Source: Argopecten irradians (lineage: Eukaryota > Mollusca > Bivalvia > Pectinida > Pectinidae). From it: a stretch of DNA of 64,000 nt. The DNA is taken from NCBI RefSeq assembly GCF_041381155.1, contig NC_091139.1, positions 6,758,383 to 6,822,382 of the forward strand, read 5' to 3'. The position numbers and the translations under genes are program-made. Shown in pieces: positions 33,377-48,300 of the stretch. Positions within the stretch are counted from its first letter, which is position 1. Each line of letters begins with the position of its first letter. The notes beneath the pieces are model-generated. The model worked only from the letters and a program-made list of their open reading frames with translations, did no database searches and had not been told where the DNA came from.

Positions 33377-36300
33377 ATGCAGGTTTCAAATCCTAATAAC
33401 GTTAACATCTACAATCTAAGCGCTGGAAAATCGCTTCCCGAGGTAAGATTCGATTGAGTTGAACCAGCTCACACAGGTGATGAGTTTACATGTCCAGTTG
33501 CAAATTTGGCAGCAGTGAGCAATGCTCGTTTGGATTTGGAATCTCATGTCTTGATATTAAATCAAGAATATGTATACATAATGTATGTTTAATTAATTCT
33601 GATTAAATGAGGAAGCAATTGATAATATGTTTAATGAAACTTCTATGTAACATCTAGACCTACATGTATTGTCAGCTGATTGTAGCTTTATCGAGAGAAT
33701 CAGTAACATATTCATGATGAGTGTTTGTCATTAAAAAAATCGGTAGTCTAGCTACTGTTGGGTTGTTCTGGAAAAGATATTTCACTTGGAAAAATAAGTC
33801 AGAAGTGAAACATAGCTAAAAATCGATAGACTTATATATAATTAGATAAAATGAAGTCTGAATTAAAGTACAGAGAGTTGAAAATCTTAGCTTGAGGCCT
33901 TGAACATTAAATTTGTTATTTATAAATATATCAAAAAATATGTTACTAAATTGTACCTAAAACATTGCTTTGAATATAACTGTTTTAGTTATTTTATTAT
34001 TGTTAATAAATGACCATTTGGAACCCTAAGAAAGTGGCCTGTATTAATATATAAGGAGTTGATCACTGATTATATACATGTACATCAGTTTTAACAGTAT
34101 ACAAATGTACGTAATGAAAGACTTAAGTTTTACTCAAGTCTGTATGCTTTGTTTTGAGAAATCTGACCAGATGGTCTTATTTTCATAATGAAACTTACAA
34201 TAAGTGATATAATGCCATTTCATTATAATGAAATTGACAATTGATAAATTCTACTGTAGTAGCTAGGAGATTCAACATCCATGCAAATGAAATGATGTGG
34301 CTGTTACCCATGGTATTCAATATTACATGATTTTTGTATGCACCTTGTGTATTTACAGTGGCTGTCTGATAGGAAGAGGCGAGCATTACTAAAGCAGGAT
34401 GTCGGTAAGGCTGATAATTAAGTGAAGAAAATATTCTTTATTTTCATAATTACAGTTAAACGTTATCTCCCCTTGAAGGTACAGAACACCACACCATTTT
34501 TAGATTCAGAGAAAAACACTGTAACTTTTTGTACACTGACAAATGACACGAATATTAGCACCAACCCTCAAGAACAGATAACTCTGTAATATTTGCAGAT
34601 ATGTACCCTTGAAATATATAGGTATAGATCAAGTTCTCTAAATCTGGAAAAAATGTAATAATGCTATAAATGTTGGCTAGTTAACCCAGTTTATTGAATC
34701 TAAATGTACTGAAATACCCTTTTTGGGTATGATACAAATTAAATTGCACAAAATAAAAATTGACTTAATGAATACTCGGTTATCGGTAATTCTCCTTATA
34801 AACCCTTATGAATTAATTTAATTTTGGATTTTTAATTCGTTATAATAGGATAAGGATTTTCATTAGCTGAAAATTTCCTGTAAATATTAATAAATTTACA
34901 TAATTAATAAATTGTAATTGCAGACATACGACGTAGGATCGAGCTCCTACAGGATTTTGAAATGCCCACTGTTAGTCATGGCGTACAAGTCACCCCAGAT
35001 GGACAATATATATGTACAACAGGTACTGTGTTACATGCATCATTCTAAAGTTTCTATGATGATGGAAACTCACAGAAAAGTAGCCTCCAAATTGTCTTGT
35101 GTTCTGTTCTTGCATTATATAGGTTATTCTGTTTTTACAATCTTTAATAGCTGTGTCGTTTTAAAGATGTGGCATGTTTCGGAGATAAGAGGAGGCCAGA
35201 GTACCCAAAGCAAACTCTTAACCATACATTTATTACCGCGTAACTACTCTACATAATTTTCAACCTGAAAACCCAAAGGTGAAGTGGTCATATGTTAGAA
35301 CACCTTAAAGATGCTCAGCCGCTGACAAATGTTATTTTTTCACTATCAAAAACAGGAGCAGACAATTAAGTATTTTTCTTCAGTTACAAAAAAGTTCCTT
35401 ACTTTACACCAGTATCACCATTGAAAAGTTTGAGCTTCTAATTTGACATAAAGTTAAAAATATGAAAAAGAATTAATTGCATCTCGATAAAACATGTGCC
35501 ACTATATCCTTTATGAAATGAAGTACTGATTGCACATGCACCAATGGCAAAATAAATTATTTTATGTTGTTTTTTGTGTTAATTAGACATAAATATACAA
35601 AATCAAACACCAATTATTGTTCAAATGATGAATATCATTTATGTTCTGTCGGCGGTGGAGCATCTTTAACCTTCGGAGTCAACATCCTTTATTACACTCC
35701 AGGATTAGATATCAGATCGACATATTTTGTTAATTCATTTTGACCAAAGGTAGGTAAATCATAGTAATTGGGGGGTTCTTTCATTCAAAGTTTGGTTTAT
35801 CCTATTAACAACCAAAGTCGTTTAAGACCTGCCTGATTTGTTGGTGGAGAACTGCAGGAGTATCCGAAGAAAAACCACCACCCAACAGTCAATACCTGGC
35901 AACTGCCCCATATGGGATTCAAACTCCTACTCTAGAGATGGAAGGCTTGTGGTATATGTTGGGAAATCTTAACTACTCGACCACCTCAACCTCAAAAATA
36001 CAAGATCACCGAATATTGTTTTAGGTTGGAGCTAGACAGGGGTAATAGATGGTGGCCGAGTGGTTAAGATGTCCCGACATTACCATAAGCCCTTCATCTC
36101 TGGGATGCGGGTTTGAATCCTATGTGGGGCAGTTGCCAGGTACTGACCGCTGGTCGGTGGTTTTTTTATTGGTACTCTGGCTTTCCTCCGCCTACATGAC
36201 CTTGGCTGTTTAAAGGACAGTAAACTAATAAAACTAAAAAAAAAGTAATAGTCACTGGATGGAGTGTCTTCTAGAGAAACAATTGAATTGATAATGACTG

Positions 36301-39300
36301 TAATAACAATAATTCAGTTTTACATGTACCCGGTACATATGCTTTGTTTATATTTCACCTGTTGATTTGACATTGCAGGGACATACAAGCCACGATTTAG
36401 ATGTTACGATGTTTCGCAGATGTCACTCAAGTTTGAACGAGGACTAGACTCTGATGTTGTTAAGTTTCTATTATTGGATAACGATTACTCAAAAGTAAGT
36501 TTATAGAAAGTACAAAGTGCTGATCTTTGATAAATTAAAACAGAATCTATTAATTATTATCAATCACGGAGCTTTGATGAGGTCAAGATGGTGTTATCCA
36601 CATGGCAGTATAATGGCAGTGTATTGACCAATGAGAATAGTGGAAAGTGAGGCAATATCTAAGACAATGCATTGCGTATGTATTGCTGTTAGTTTTCAGT
36701 TTCTAATACACTTGTCTGTAGCCTCGGATTAATGATCTCATGTACATTGTACATGTAGAAAGACAAATGCTGTAGAAATCTGGTCATTAGCAGTACTAAG
36801 CCGGATACATGTAGTTGTGTACTGGCATGCTCAATGTTCAGATTGGAAAGAAATTATTTTGGCATTATTTTTCCAGGTTGTCTTCCTGCAATGCGATCGA
36901 TATATAGAATTCCATGCCCAGGAGGGCCGGTACTACAGACTACGAATACCAAAGTACGGCCGTGACCTCGCCTACCATCACGCTAGCTGTGACATGTATA
37001 TAGGAGGTGTTAGGTAAGAAGGTCTTGAACGTTCCATTTGATTGGAGGTAATGAATATTTCACTTTTATAATGAAGAGTTTTCATATGTTCTGCCTGTGA
37101 TATACCTAGAGGTGTCATGTTTGGTTTCTGTTTTACTGGAATAGTCCTGACTTTGCCTAAACATGTAAACATGTAACACAGAAAGAGATACAGTACATTT
37201 TGACTTATATTTGTTAAGTTGTGTGACCCAAAATCCAGGATGGCCTTTAGTGACTATGCTCTATCTGCCATAAACTATGTGATGTTCACCATCCATAAAT
37301 TTTCATGTTTCAACCTTCTGTTCTAATTCGACCAATGGGGTGTCTAATAATCAGACTCAGATTTAATTAAAACTCTAAAATAATTCTGTAAATGTCCTGA
37401 CAAGTGCTTTCTATCTGAAATTCAAGATGGCCACCATTTGAAATATATTTCAAACTTCTCCATTTTATCCTAGAGGTTCACTATAAGGTTGTCTTAAACG
37501 ATCTTGCTGGTTGCTACTTAAAACTTTGTAAAACATTGAAATTTGATTTCTTAATGTTTTCAGCTTGCTATGAATGTGTTACAGAGGTAAAATGTGTGCA
37601 GTGAAAAGTTAGTGACCATTTAAGCCCTTAGGACATATATTTTAATGATTTTGCTGTTTTATGACATGATTCATTAAAATTGCTTTTTGTTTAGAGACTG
37701 AATATGAAATTTAATGACAAATATTTTTGTAAGTACAAGTTACAATGAAACCTGTCTTAGTGACCACCTGTGTATAATGACCACCTGCTTATCAAGACCA
37801 CTTTTTTGGGGTCGCAAATGGTCATTTATAACATGATTTTGACCTTTGTATAAAGACTACCTAGCTATAGAAACCACTTTTCTCAGGTCTTTATGCGGAG
37901 TTGATATCGCTGAGACAGATTTCACTGTACATGAAATGGGGTTTTCTCAGACTAACTATTATCATGAAAAGACTATGACAGTTATTGTTTTATCAATATT
38001 TACATTTTGGTATTACATTTAAGTTACAATATAAAAATTAATATATCAATTGATAATTAAAAATTTGACATTTTTTTACAGTTCTGAAATTTACAGACTC
38101 AATCTAGAGCAAGGCAGATTTCTGAATCCACTTGTAGTCGATGCAGAGTAAGTTTTATAATTTTTATTATTATTTTATATCTCAATTTATTATCTACATT
38201 TGGTCTGCAGCATCCTTGACTGAAAGCAAGTTAAAAAACAAACATTATATAAACCAAAGGTCTTGACCCCAGGAGCCAAAGTAGTGGGTTAAATAGGGAA
38301 ATATTTTGCAAATTACCTTAAATTCTTCTCCTGCTAAAGGAATGAAAGTATTTTGATATTATATTTGGTCTGCAACACTTAAACGTCAAACGAGATTAAT
38401 AATTTTGTAGATTCACTAAAGTTATTAACTTACTGTTAATGCTACACAAACCATCACCATCTTAACAATTTATTTAAGATAAGTTAAGTGTTAATTTTCA
38501 TAATGCTGGTCGTCTTATATTTCCCGCCGTCGCCCCAATCACCATGCGTTAGTTGGCTATCATTATATCAGACGGTAAAACAGCGAAATGAATCTACACT
38601 GTTTACATAGATTACTTAGGAAATCTTGAATTTGTTTGAGGTTGTAACCTCATCTAATTAGGCCATCAATAAATTAATATGCATTTTTAATGTTATTTTT
38701 GTGTTTAAGAAACCTTTATTTTGTGATTTTGAAAGGTAGTGGGCCTTTAATGTGCCATGTGAGCGATAAATGTCCTTTTGCTATGCCCTGCCATGGAAAT
38801 GAAATTAATGTGATTGGTTGTTTAGATATTTTTAATGTAACATCAAATTTCTATTACAGGGAGGTCAACTGCTGTCACTTCAATGCCTCAAACTACCTTC
38901 TGGCATGTGGAACAAACATGGTAAGCTTTCTTAGGTAGGGGTCTTATTTGCGGGAGGGGTCTTATTTGCGGTGATATGATTCAGTTGTCTGTCTTTCTTA
39001 TATCTTCTTACAGCTAGTTCTACCCCTCACAATGAAGTTAGGGGTATACTGGATTCAGGGTGTCTGTCTTTCTTATATCTTCTTACATCTAGTTCTACCC
39101 CTCACAATGAAGTTAGGGGTATACTGGATTCAGGGTGTCTGTCTTTCATATATCCTCTTACAGCTAGTTCTATCCCTCACAATGAAGTTTGGGGTATACT
39201 GGATTCAGGGTGTCTGTCTTTCTTATATCATCTTACAGCTAGTTCTATCCCTCACAATGAAGTTAGTGGTATACTGGATTCAGGGTGTCTGTCTTTCTTA

Positions 39301-42300
39301 TATCTTCTTACAGCTAGTTCTATCCCTCACAATGAAGTTAGGAGGTATACTGGATTCAGGGTGTCTGTCTTTCTTATATCTTCTTACAGCTAGTTCTACC
39401 CCTCACAATGAAGTTAGGAGGTATACTGGATTCAGGGTGTCTGTCTTTCTTATATCTTCTTACAGCTAGTTCTATCCCTCACAATGAAGTTAGGGGTATA
39501 CTGGATTCAGGGTGTCTGTCTTTCTTATATCTTCTTACAGCTAGTTCTACCCCTCACAATGAAGTTAGGGTATACTGGATTCAGGGTGTCTGTCTTTCTT
39601 ATATCTTCTTACAGCTAGTTCTACCCCTCACAATGAAGTTAGGGGTATACTGGATTCAGGGTGTCTGTCTTTCTTATATCTTCTTACAGCTAGTTCTATC
39701 CCTCACAATGAAGTTAGGGGGTATACTGGATTCAGGGTGTCTGTCTTTCTTATATCTTCTTACAGCTAGTTCTATCCCTCACAATGAAGTTAGGGGTATA
39801 CTGGATTCAGGTTGTCTGTCTTTCTTATATCTTCTACAGCTAGTTCTTCTTTCTTATATCTCTTGCTAAACAATGAGCATAGTTCTACCCCTCACAATGA
39901 AGTAGGGGGGATTGTCTTTCTTATATCAAAATGGATTCAGGGTGTCTGTCTTATCTTATATCTTCTTATACAAATTGTGAAACTTACAATTAACTAACAC
40001 TCATAGACATATGATATTGATAGCATCATTATATGGTTGGGATTCAAAATTTAAATAATTATGGGGTCAATTTTGCTAGTTCTGATTGTTAGAGTTTTTG
40101 TGATGACTAGTAAAAAAAACCAATACCATGTGAGTGATACAGGCCCTCTGGACCTCTTGTTTAGAGATGTCTTTAAAAAACTTTGATACTTTTGATCTTT
40201 GTTAGGGTACTGTGGAATGTTTTGACCCACGAGTCAGAACCCGAGTCGGTGTGCTTGATGTAGCCCTCAGTAAACACGTTGATGACTTTGAGTAAGTATA
40301 GATTTTAATTTTGTACATAATGTTTCATCTTTCTTTTAAATAAGAATGAGTTTTGTGAGCCATGAAGGGTTTATTGGCTAACTATTTTCTGATGACAAAA
40401 ATGACACTTTATTTGAAGACATAATTAGCAAAATATTATCTTTGAATGCTTAAAAGTTGATTGCTGTTAAAAAAAAGGTTTGTGTTAAAACAATTTTTAT
40501 GTGCAGGACCTTAGATATCCCTGCAGTGACAGCCATGAAATTTCGTGATGGTCTGAATATGGCTGTTGGAACAAGTACTGGTCATGTAAGTGTTTGAATA
40601 ATTCTGGTACAGAAATAAAAAATGGGGCCAGTTCCACAAACATTCCTTAACTTTAGGAAACTTATCTAAAATTATCCATGGGAAAGCATTACAAAAATCT
40701 TAAGTTCAGGAACTTTCCTAAACTTATGGGAATGTAAATTTTAAGTTAAAGAATTTCTTAAAGTTAAGGACTGTTAATGAAACTGGGCCATGGTCGTGAA
40801 AATGTTTCAATTGTACTGATACAGGGATGAGAATTAGTCATGTAAATGTTTGATTCGTTCTCAGTCTGTGACATTAATTTATTTTGCTGCTAATCATTTG
40901 GACTAGTAAACCCCAAAATTTGACTAGTCCGTCTATTTAATCACTAGCTAGTCCAGATTAAAATACAGCCGTTTTTGCATCCAGAGAGAAATAATTACAT
41001 ACAGAATGCATTCGAATTGTGTTGAAAAATGCAATTGACCGCCGCTCTTGTAAATATAGTATTTACTCATTTAATTGAGTGGGGAGCCACTAATCCAATT
41101 TGAATAACTGAGTGTTGATTAACAGCTTGTATGAGATGGAACTAGTCCGGCCGTAAAAATTACTAGTCATGGTCACCGGACTAGTGCTTTAAGTTGCAGA
41201 CTGGTTCTGGGGCAGGAATGAATAAAGGTCATGTAAATGTTTGTATTAGATATAGAATAACTGAGTGTTGATTAACAGCTTGTATGAGATGACAGAAAAA
41301 AATACAAGTCCTGTTACCTATTACTAGTTCGAGTTATAACCCGACGAGGAACTTTTCATCATTCAGTCGTGTTATTGCCTATCAGAAGTTTCTCAATATC
41401 GACCGTCCAATGTTATTGGATCATTTACCTATAAGTTAGTGTTGTATTAGGTGCAGGATATGGTCATACAAATGTTCATATCAAGTACTGTATTCAGGAA
41501 TGATACGCAATCTCTGGTAATTTAAGACTTAAATGATTGTACGGTTATAAAGAGGATCTTACATGAGTGGCTCTGTGATATGAAATTTATCAAACGAGTT
41601 CAATAATTTGACATGTCACGATCCTTTAGGCGAATTTCATATCAGATTAATTAACGAGTTTGATAAATTTCATATTACATAGTCACAAGTGTAAGATTCT
41701 ATTTATCACATAACTTTTATTACTAGAAATATAAGTAAAACTTAAGATTTCGTCTCTATATAAAACAGTAGAAATCTGGCTCGGATGTGACGTTTCCGTC
41801 TACTGAGACAATCATGCGACGTCACATATAGATTATGATGTCAAAATTACCTGTGACTTCATAATATAGTGTTATTACCCATGTGTCTTATGATATTTAT
41901 GACATAACAGTATGACTGGCTGGACGGGCCAGTTATGTGATAACAAGTGTTGGACCACCATTATTGGTTACAGGTATTACTCTACGATTTGAGGTCTGAC
42001 AAACCACTGCTTGTTAAAGACCACCATTATGAGTTACCAATCAAGTCCATTGAGTTCCATGATACCAATGACATGATGCTGTCCATGGATACAAAGATCC
42101 TGAAAATATGGAATCGAGATACGGTAAGATTTCGTTGTGAAAATGTTTATCTTCAAGTGTTGAAATAAACATTTTGTATCCATTTATACCTTGTATTAAA
42201 TGGTCGCGGTATGAAATGATTTCATTTAATATTAGATATTAAAAAAAAAATATTGCTTGATATTAAAAAAAAATAATCTCAATGTCCTGTTTGGCTAATA

Positions 42301-45300
42301 AATTTGTTTAATAAATTTCATATAACACAACTACGAGCTTAGATCCTCTAATCACAACATGTATTTATTGATTTATTTCCAATTCAACAGACGGTAGGGT
42401 CCATTTACAGAATGGATAACAAATAAACAATATACAATGCACAGATCAGTAGATCATAAAGTCAATAGTAACATATACCATATTTTTATGAGTAAAAGTC
42501 ACGACTTTTTCCCTGAAAATCAGGAGTACAACTTATACACCGGTGCGACTTATCCGTGGACGAAAACCGAAATCTAACAATGTTTTGGCATTATTAACAT
42601 CATGTAAGATCATCTTCAATCTTTAAATGGTACCAGAGGAGAACAAATGAATTTTCTCATATTAATTATACTGTGTTGACAATATAACATGTATTTAACA
42701 GATTGTGATAAATTGTGCTTGTAGGGGAAAGCTTTCACGTCTATTGAACCAGGTACCAACTTGAATGATCTGTGTTTGTTACCAAAGTCTGGGATGATCT
42801 TCATGGCAAACGAGGCTCCTAAGGTTCTGAGTTACTATATACCAGTAAGTCTTATACCACTGTAGGCCATAATGGACTCGTCCACATCAATGCATGGTAA
42901 AGTCTACTAAAGTTACATAGGGGTGAAAGAATTCACTTTTGTGTTAAACACAGTCCTACCCACTTAAAAGCTAACATACATTCCGAGGCCTTGATAAACT
43001 GTAAAATAAATTGCAATGTCAGGACGATGTGGACAATTTCATTTTTTTAAAGATGCTCCACCGCTGACAAATAGTATTTTTTCACTATCAAAAACATGAG
43101 CTGATGATTTAGTATTTTTATTCAGTTACAAAAGTTACATACTTTACACCATTACCACCATTGAAAAGTTTGTGCTTCTAATTTCACTTCAAGTTAAAAA
43201 TAGGAAAAATAATTATTTGCATCCCGAAAAAATTCCTTGGCATTATATCCTATATGGAATGAAGTATTGATTGCGCATGCACCAAAGGCGAAATAAATTA
43301 TTTCATATTATTTTTTGTGTTAATTAGACATATATACATGATCAAACACCAATTATTGTTCAATTGATGAATATCATTTATGCTTTGTCGGCGGTGGAGC
43401 ATCTTTAACAATTGACAAATTTCTTTTGCAGTTCTCGGCCTCATGTCCATACTCAGTTACATCGACATGAAGGACCATTATTTGAAAATTTACAGTAATA
43501 TAAATACAATTGTTATGCTTTATTTATCAGTCTTTAGGGACAGCGCCAAAGTGGTGTTCATTTCTAGACAACATGACGGAAGAGTTGGAAGAGAACACCG
43601 CAGATATGGGTAATATATTGGCATATCGCTACAATTTCCAACTGTACTGTCGAATACGATAACACATACTTAGTATTGTTATCTTTAATAGATATCAGTT
43701 TATCACAAATAACAGTACCCAAAGTTTTTAGGAAAAATCCCTCCATATCAATTTATATATGAAGACTACCAGGTAGGTTCTAATTAAGCCAATATGGACA
43801 ATAGAGAAGCTTTCTCTAGGATTCACCTATCTCTTTTTTTAAAATGAGGCCAGAGATTCTAGCTGCCCTAAAATATTGTGCTAAGAAGCTACTATGCTAT
43901 CTTGAATTTATTTATTGACTATTATGATTTAATTGCTATGTCCATTTTGGTAGTCCGCAGGCTAAGACGCTCAGCGTTAGAAATAAAAACATCTCCTGTG
44001 TCTACGAGTGCTTTTGCATGTGCTAATAAGGACAATTATTTTCCACTATACTCCGAAGCAAGGAAAAAATTTAAATACATGAACTGACATCCTATTATTG
44101 TAAATGAAATTTGATTGTATGGTGTGGAGCATCAAACTTTTATTCCTTGGCTCTTTTAAAGAGTAGACAGTAGTCTCTAACTTGTTGTTCAGCCAAAGAA
44201 ATACAGAATGCTAATTTAAGACTTTTTTCTTTTTACCAGTGTATGATGACTACAAGTTTATCACAAGGAAGGAGCTTGAGGATTTGGGTCTAGTCCACCT
44301 AATCGGGTCAACCATGTTGAGAGCTTACATGCATGGATTCTTCATCGACATCAGACTATATCATAGAGTGAGAAAACAGAAGAAATTCTTCATTACAGAA
44401 AAAAAACTAGTCCTGTTTTCATTATACAGTTGAAATAAAAGTCTAAGATTGGAAACGAATAATATAAATATGAGAATGGTTATTTCATAATTACATTTTG
44501 TTTATGAAAATGAAATTAATTTTTTTTTCTATTTTCAATAAATTAAAAAAGATATTTAAACTAATGTCCTCACACAGGAGCAGATTCAATAATCTCACTT
44601 TTTTGTTATTTGAAAATAGGCAAAATCCATGGCAGAACCATTTGCATATGAGGAGTATCGAAAGAAAAAGATTCGTGAAAAATTGGAAGAGGATCGAGCT
44701 AATAGAGTACGCTCGAAGGTTTGTATTTGATTTTAAATTGCATTTTTAAAAAAATAACTTGTGGATGTATTAATTTTGGTCATCAAAGAAATAATTTATA
44801 AATGTATCTTGATCATTAAAAATAACTTATGGATGTATCTTATGCATAAATACAAAAAACATAAGTGATACCAGGTAACAATGGATATTGTAAATCAACT
44901 ACTTTTGGCATGGAGTTTAAATTTCAGGTTTTTCATGACCAAGTAGAAATATCTTGTAAATGAATTGCCACAAAAAAGCGCCAGGCATAGGAATAGTAGA
45001 ACCTAAAAACTCAAAATCACGAATTAAATTGCTGAAAAAAAAGTAGTATGGCATGAAAATGCAAAATTAAGTCACTGTTTATAGTATATGCTTAGGGAAC
45101 TTATAATTTGATTAGATAATTACATGTATGTGAAAAAGTGAAATTATCAAATGAATATTTCATATGTATATGTATACACTGTATACAAAAATCTGTTTCA
45201 TAGATCTATAACTATAATTTTTGATACATCACAGAAACTCCCTAAAGTCAATAGAGATCTGGCAGAAAAACTCTTGACAGCTAAAGAAGGGATGGCGACC

Positions 45301-48300
45301 ACTTCAGCAAAGAAAAGACGGGCGAAAGTTAGTAAAAACCAGGTCATTTTGAGACACAAAATCATCTTAATTGACCTATTGTTATTGCAAAAATCATTGT
45401 TTGGTCCAGAAACACGCTAAAATGAAGGGCTTTCAAGCTGTTTAACATTGTAAATACTTATTTTAAATTAGTGACCTTAGCTTATTTTTCAACATTCTCC
45501 ACTTTTAGTATTCTCCACTTTTATAAGTAAATGTGTGAAATATAGTTGTAACATATTTTTCATGTGACAGAAATGATCAAACTTGATCAAATTTTTACTT
45601 TAAATTAAATTAAATGCAGCAACTTTACATGTTTTAAGTTTTTTAGCTTTAAAGATGTTTCCTTCATATAAAATTTGTCACAAGTCCTGTATACTGTTCA
45701 TATGGCATTTTAATTCAGGTCACATGAATATCTTTTCATAAACAGAGTAACATAAAAAGTCCTTGTTGTTCACATTTTCAGGAAGCCGTGAGTCTTTTAG
45801 AGGATAACCGCTTCAGTGAAATGTTTACAAAGTCCGACTTCCAAATTGATACTTCTACTGAAGAGTACCGACTCCTGAACCCAGTCATCTCCAAACTTGA
45901 TAAGGCAGTGAAGCGGAAACAGCAGAATCAGCTGTCCATTCAGTATGAGGAAGTGGAGGTGAGTAGTTTACATTGATCACACATCTAAAGAGATCTCTGT
46001 ATAGCAGGTCAGTATATTACATGGATCACACATCTAAAGAGATCTCTGTATAGCAAGGCATGTCATTACAGCTAATATTTTACATGGAACACACATCTAA
46101 AGAGATCTCTTCATAGCAAGGCTGGATATTACAATTAGGATTGTACATGGATCATACATCTAAAGAGATCTCTGTATAGCAAGGCATGTCATTACAGCTA
46201 ATATTTAACATGGAACACACATCTAAAGGGATCTCTGTATAGCAAGGCTGGATATTACAACTAGGATTGTACATGGATCATACATCTAAAGAGATCTCTG
46301 TATAGCAAGGCATGTCATTACAGCTAATATTTTACATGGAACACAAATCTAAAGAGATCTCTGTATAGCAGGTCAGCATATTACATGGATCACACATCTA
46401 AAGAGATCTCTGTATAGCAGGTCAGCATATTACATGGATCACACATCTAAAGAGATCTCTGTGTAGCAAGGCATGTCATTACAGCTAATATTTTACATGG
46501 CACACACATCTAAAGAGATCTCTGTATAGCAAGTCAGCATATTACATGGATCACACATCTAAAAAGATCTCTGTATAGCAAGGCATCTAGAAATCTCTGT
46601 ATAGCAAGGCATGATGTTACAGCTAGCATATTAAATGAATGACACATTTAAAGAGAATACCTCTCTACATTGATTACATATATAAAGAGAATACCTCTCT
46701 ACATTGATTACATATATAAAGAGAATACCTCTCTACATTGATTACATATATAAAGAGAATACCTCTCTACATTGATTACATATATAAAGAGAATACCTCT
46801 CTACATTGATTACATATATAAAGAGAATACCTCTCTACATTGATTACATATATAAAGAGAATACCTCTCTACATTGATTACATATATAAAGAGAAAACCT
46901 CTCTACATTGATTACATATATAAAGAGAATACCTCTCTACATTGATTACATATATAAAGAGAAAACCTCTCTACATTGATTACATATATAAAGAGAATAC
47001 CTCTCTACATTGATTACATATATAAAGAGAATACCTCTCTACATTGATTACATATATAAAGAGAATACCCCCTCTACATTGATTACATATATAAAGAGAA
47101 TACCTCTCTACATTGATTACATATATAAAGAGAATACCTCTCTACATTGATTACACATATAAAGAGAATACCCCCTCTACATTGATTACATATATAAAGA
47201 GAATACCTCTCTACATTGATTTAATATATAAAGAGAATACCTCTCTACATTGATTAAATATATAAAGAGAATACCTCTCTCCATTGATTACATATATATA
47301 AAGAGAATACCTCCTCTACATTGATTAAATATATAAAGAGAATACCTCTCTATAGGAGATTTCAGAAAAGATGGCGTGACGTCACAGAAAGTTTACATCC
47401 GGGTCCTCAAAGGTACAAACACAGTATGGCGACTAATAAAAACAATAACAGATACGTACATCCCTGCTACACAATCGATACTTTGACAAATATGACAAAT
47501 ATATACACATTCATACTTGCAAATTCCGATTTTGAAATTGTTTCTTATTGTTTCAGAGGTTACAGACATTTATATTTTTATATTTACAATTGTTTATTGC
47601 TGAATATATTTGTGTAGATAGAGTGTTGAAGCCAGCTTGCGAAGCGGTGTCGAGCCGTCACAGTACCCGTTTTTTCTTCACAGGTAGAAATCCATGTTGT
47701 GAAAAAGTTATGAATAGATAATTGATTGTATTGTGTAATGTTTTTGTTATACATGAAAAAGCTGTTCACAACACTATTAAATATAACGAAATATGAACCA
47801 CATTGCCAGACCACGGCCGCTCGTGCATGGCTTTGCTGGCAGATCACCTCAGGCCACACCCCATAGTTAGGAATTTAATAATATAAATACGTAATTACCA
47901 ACACATATCTCAATAAGTACTTGCAAAAGATATGTATTTCGTTCTTTACCATGTATAGTATGTTGTTTTAAAGGAATGCTATAAACCACTGTGTTATACT
48001 TCTATGCAGATCTACGCAATGTACATGTTTACGTAAACGTATGGCTGCCGATATCTCGAAAAATAAAATGGTGAAATCGTTCAGTTTTAATGCTGTAGAG
48101 TTTATTTTTTAATTTCAGTCGTTTTTATTTTATGGGCTGCTAAGTGAATAAGTGAAGTCTCAAATTAAAGTGATATTACTTTCAAATAATTCGAATACGT
48201 GTTAGATAGACTACATTTAGATTTATGAATACATATCGTAATACTGTAAATGCCGAATAGGACACATTGCGCACGACTTCGAAAATCATAAAATACTAAA

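Noticed and set aside
36049-36130. tRNA gene on the plus strand
   Set aside because: A and B boxes are present, but there is no convincing acceptor stem and a SINE body and tail follow; a second copy lies in inverted orientation nearby.
39032-39997. Repeat protein MKLGVYWIQGVCLSYIFLQL
   Set aside because: It is the in-frame translation of the 75-bp intronic repeat inside NOL10; kept only as a splicing curiosity.
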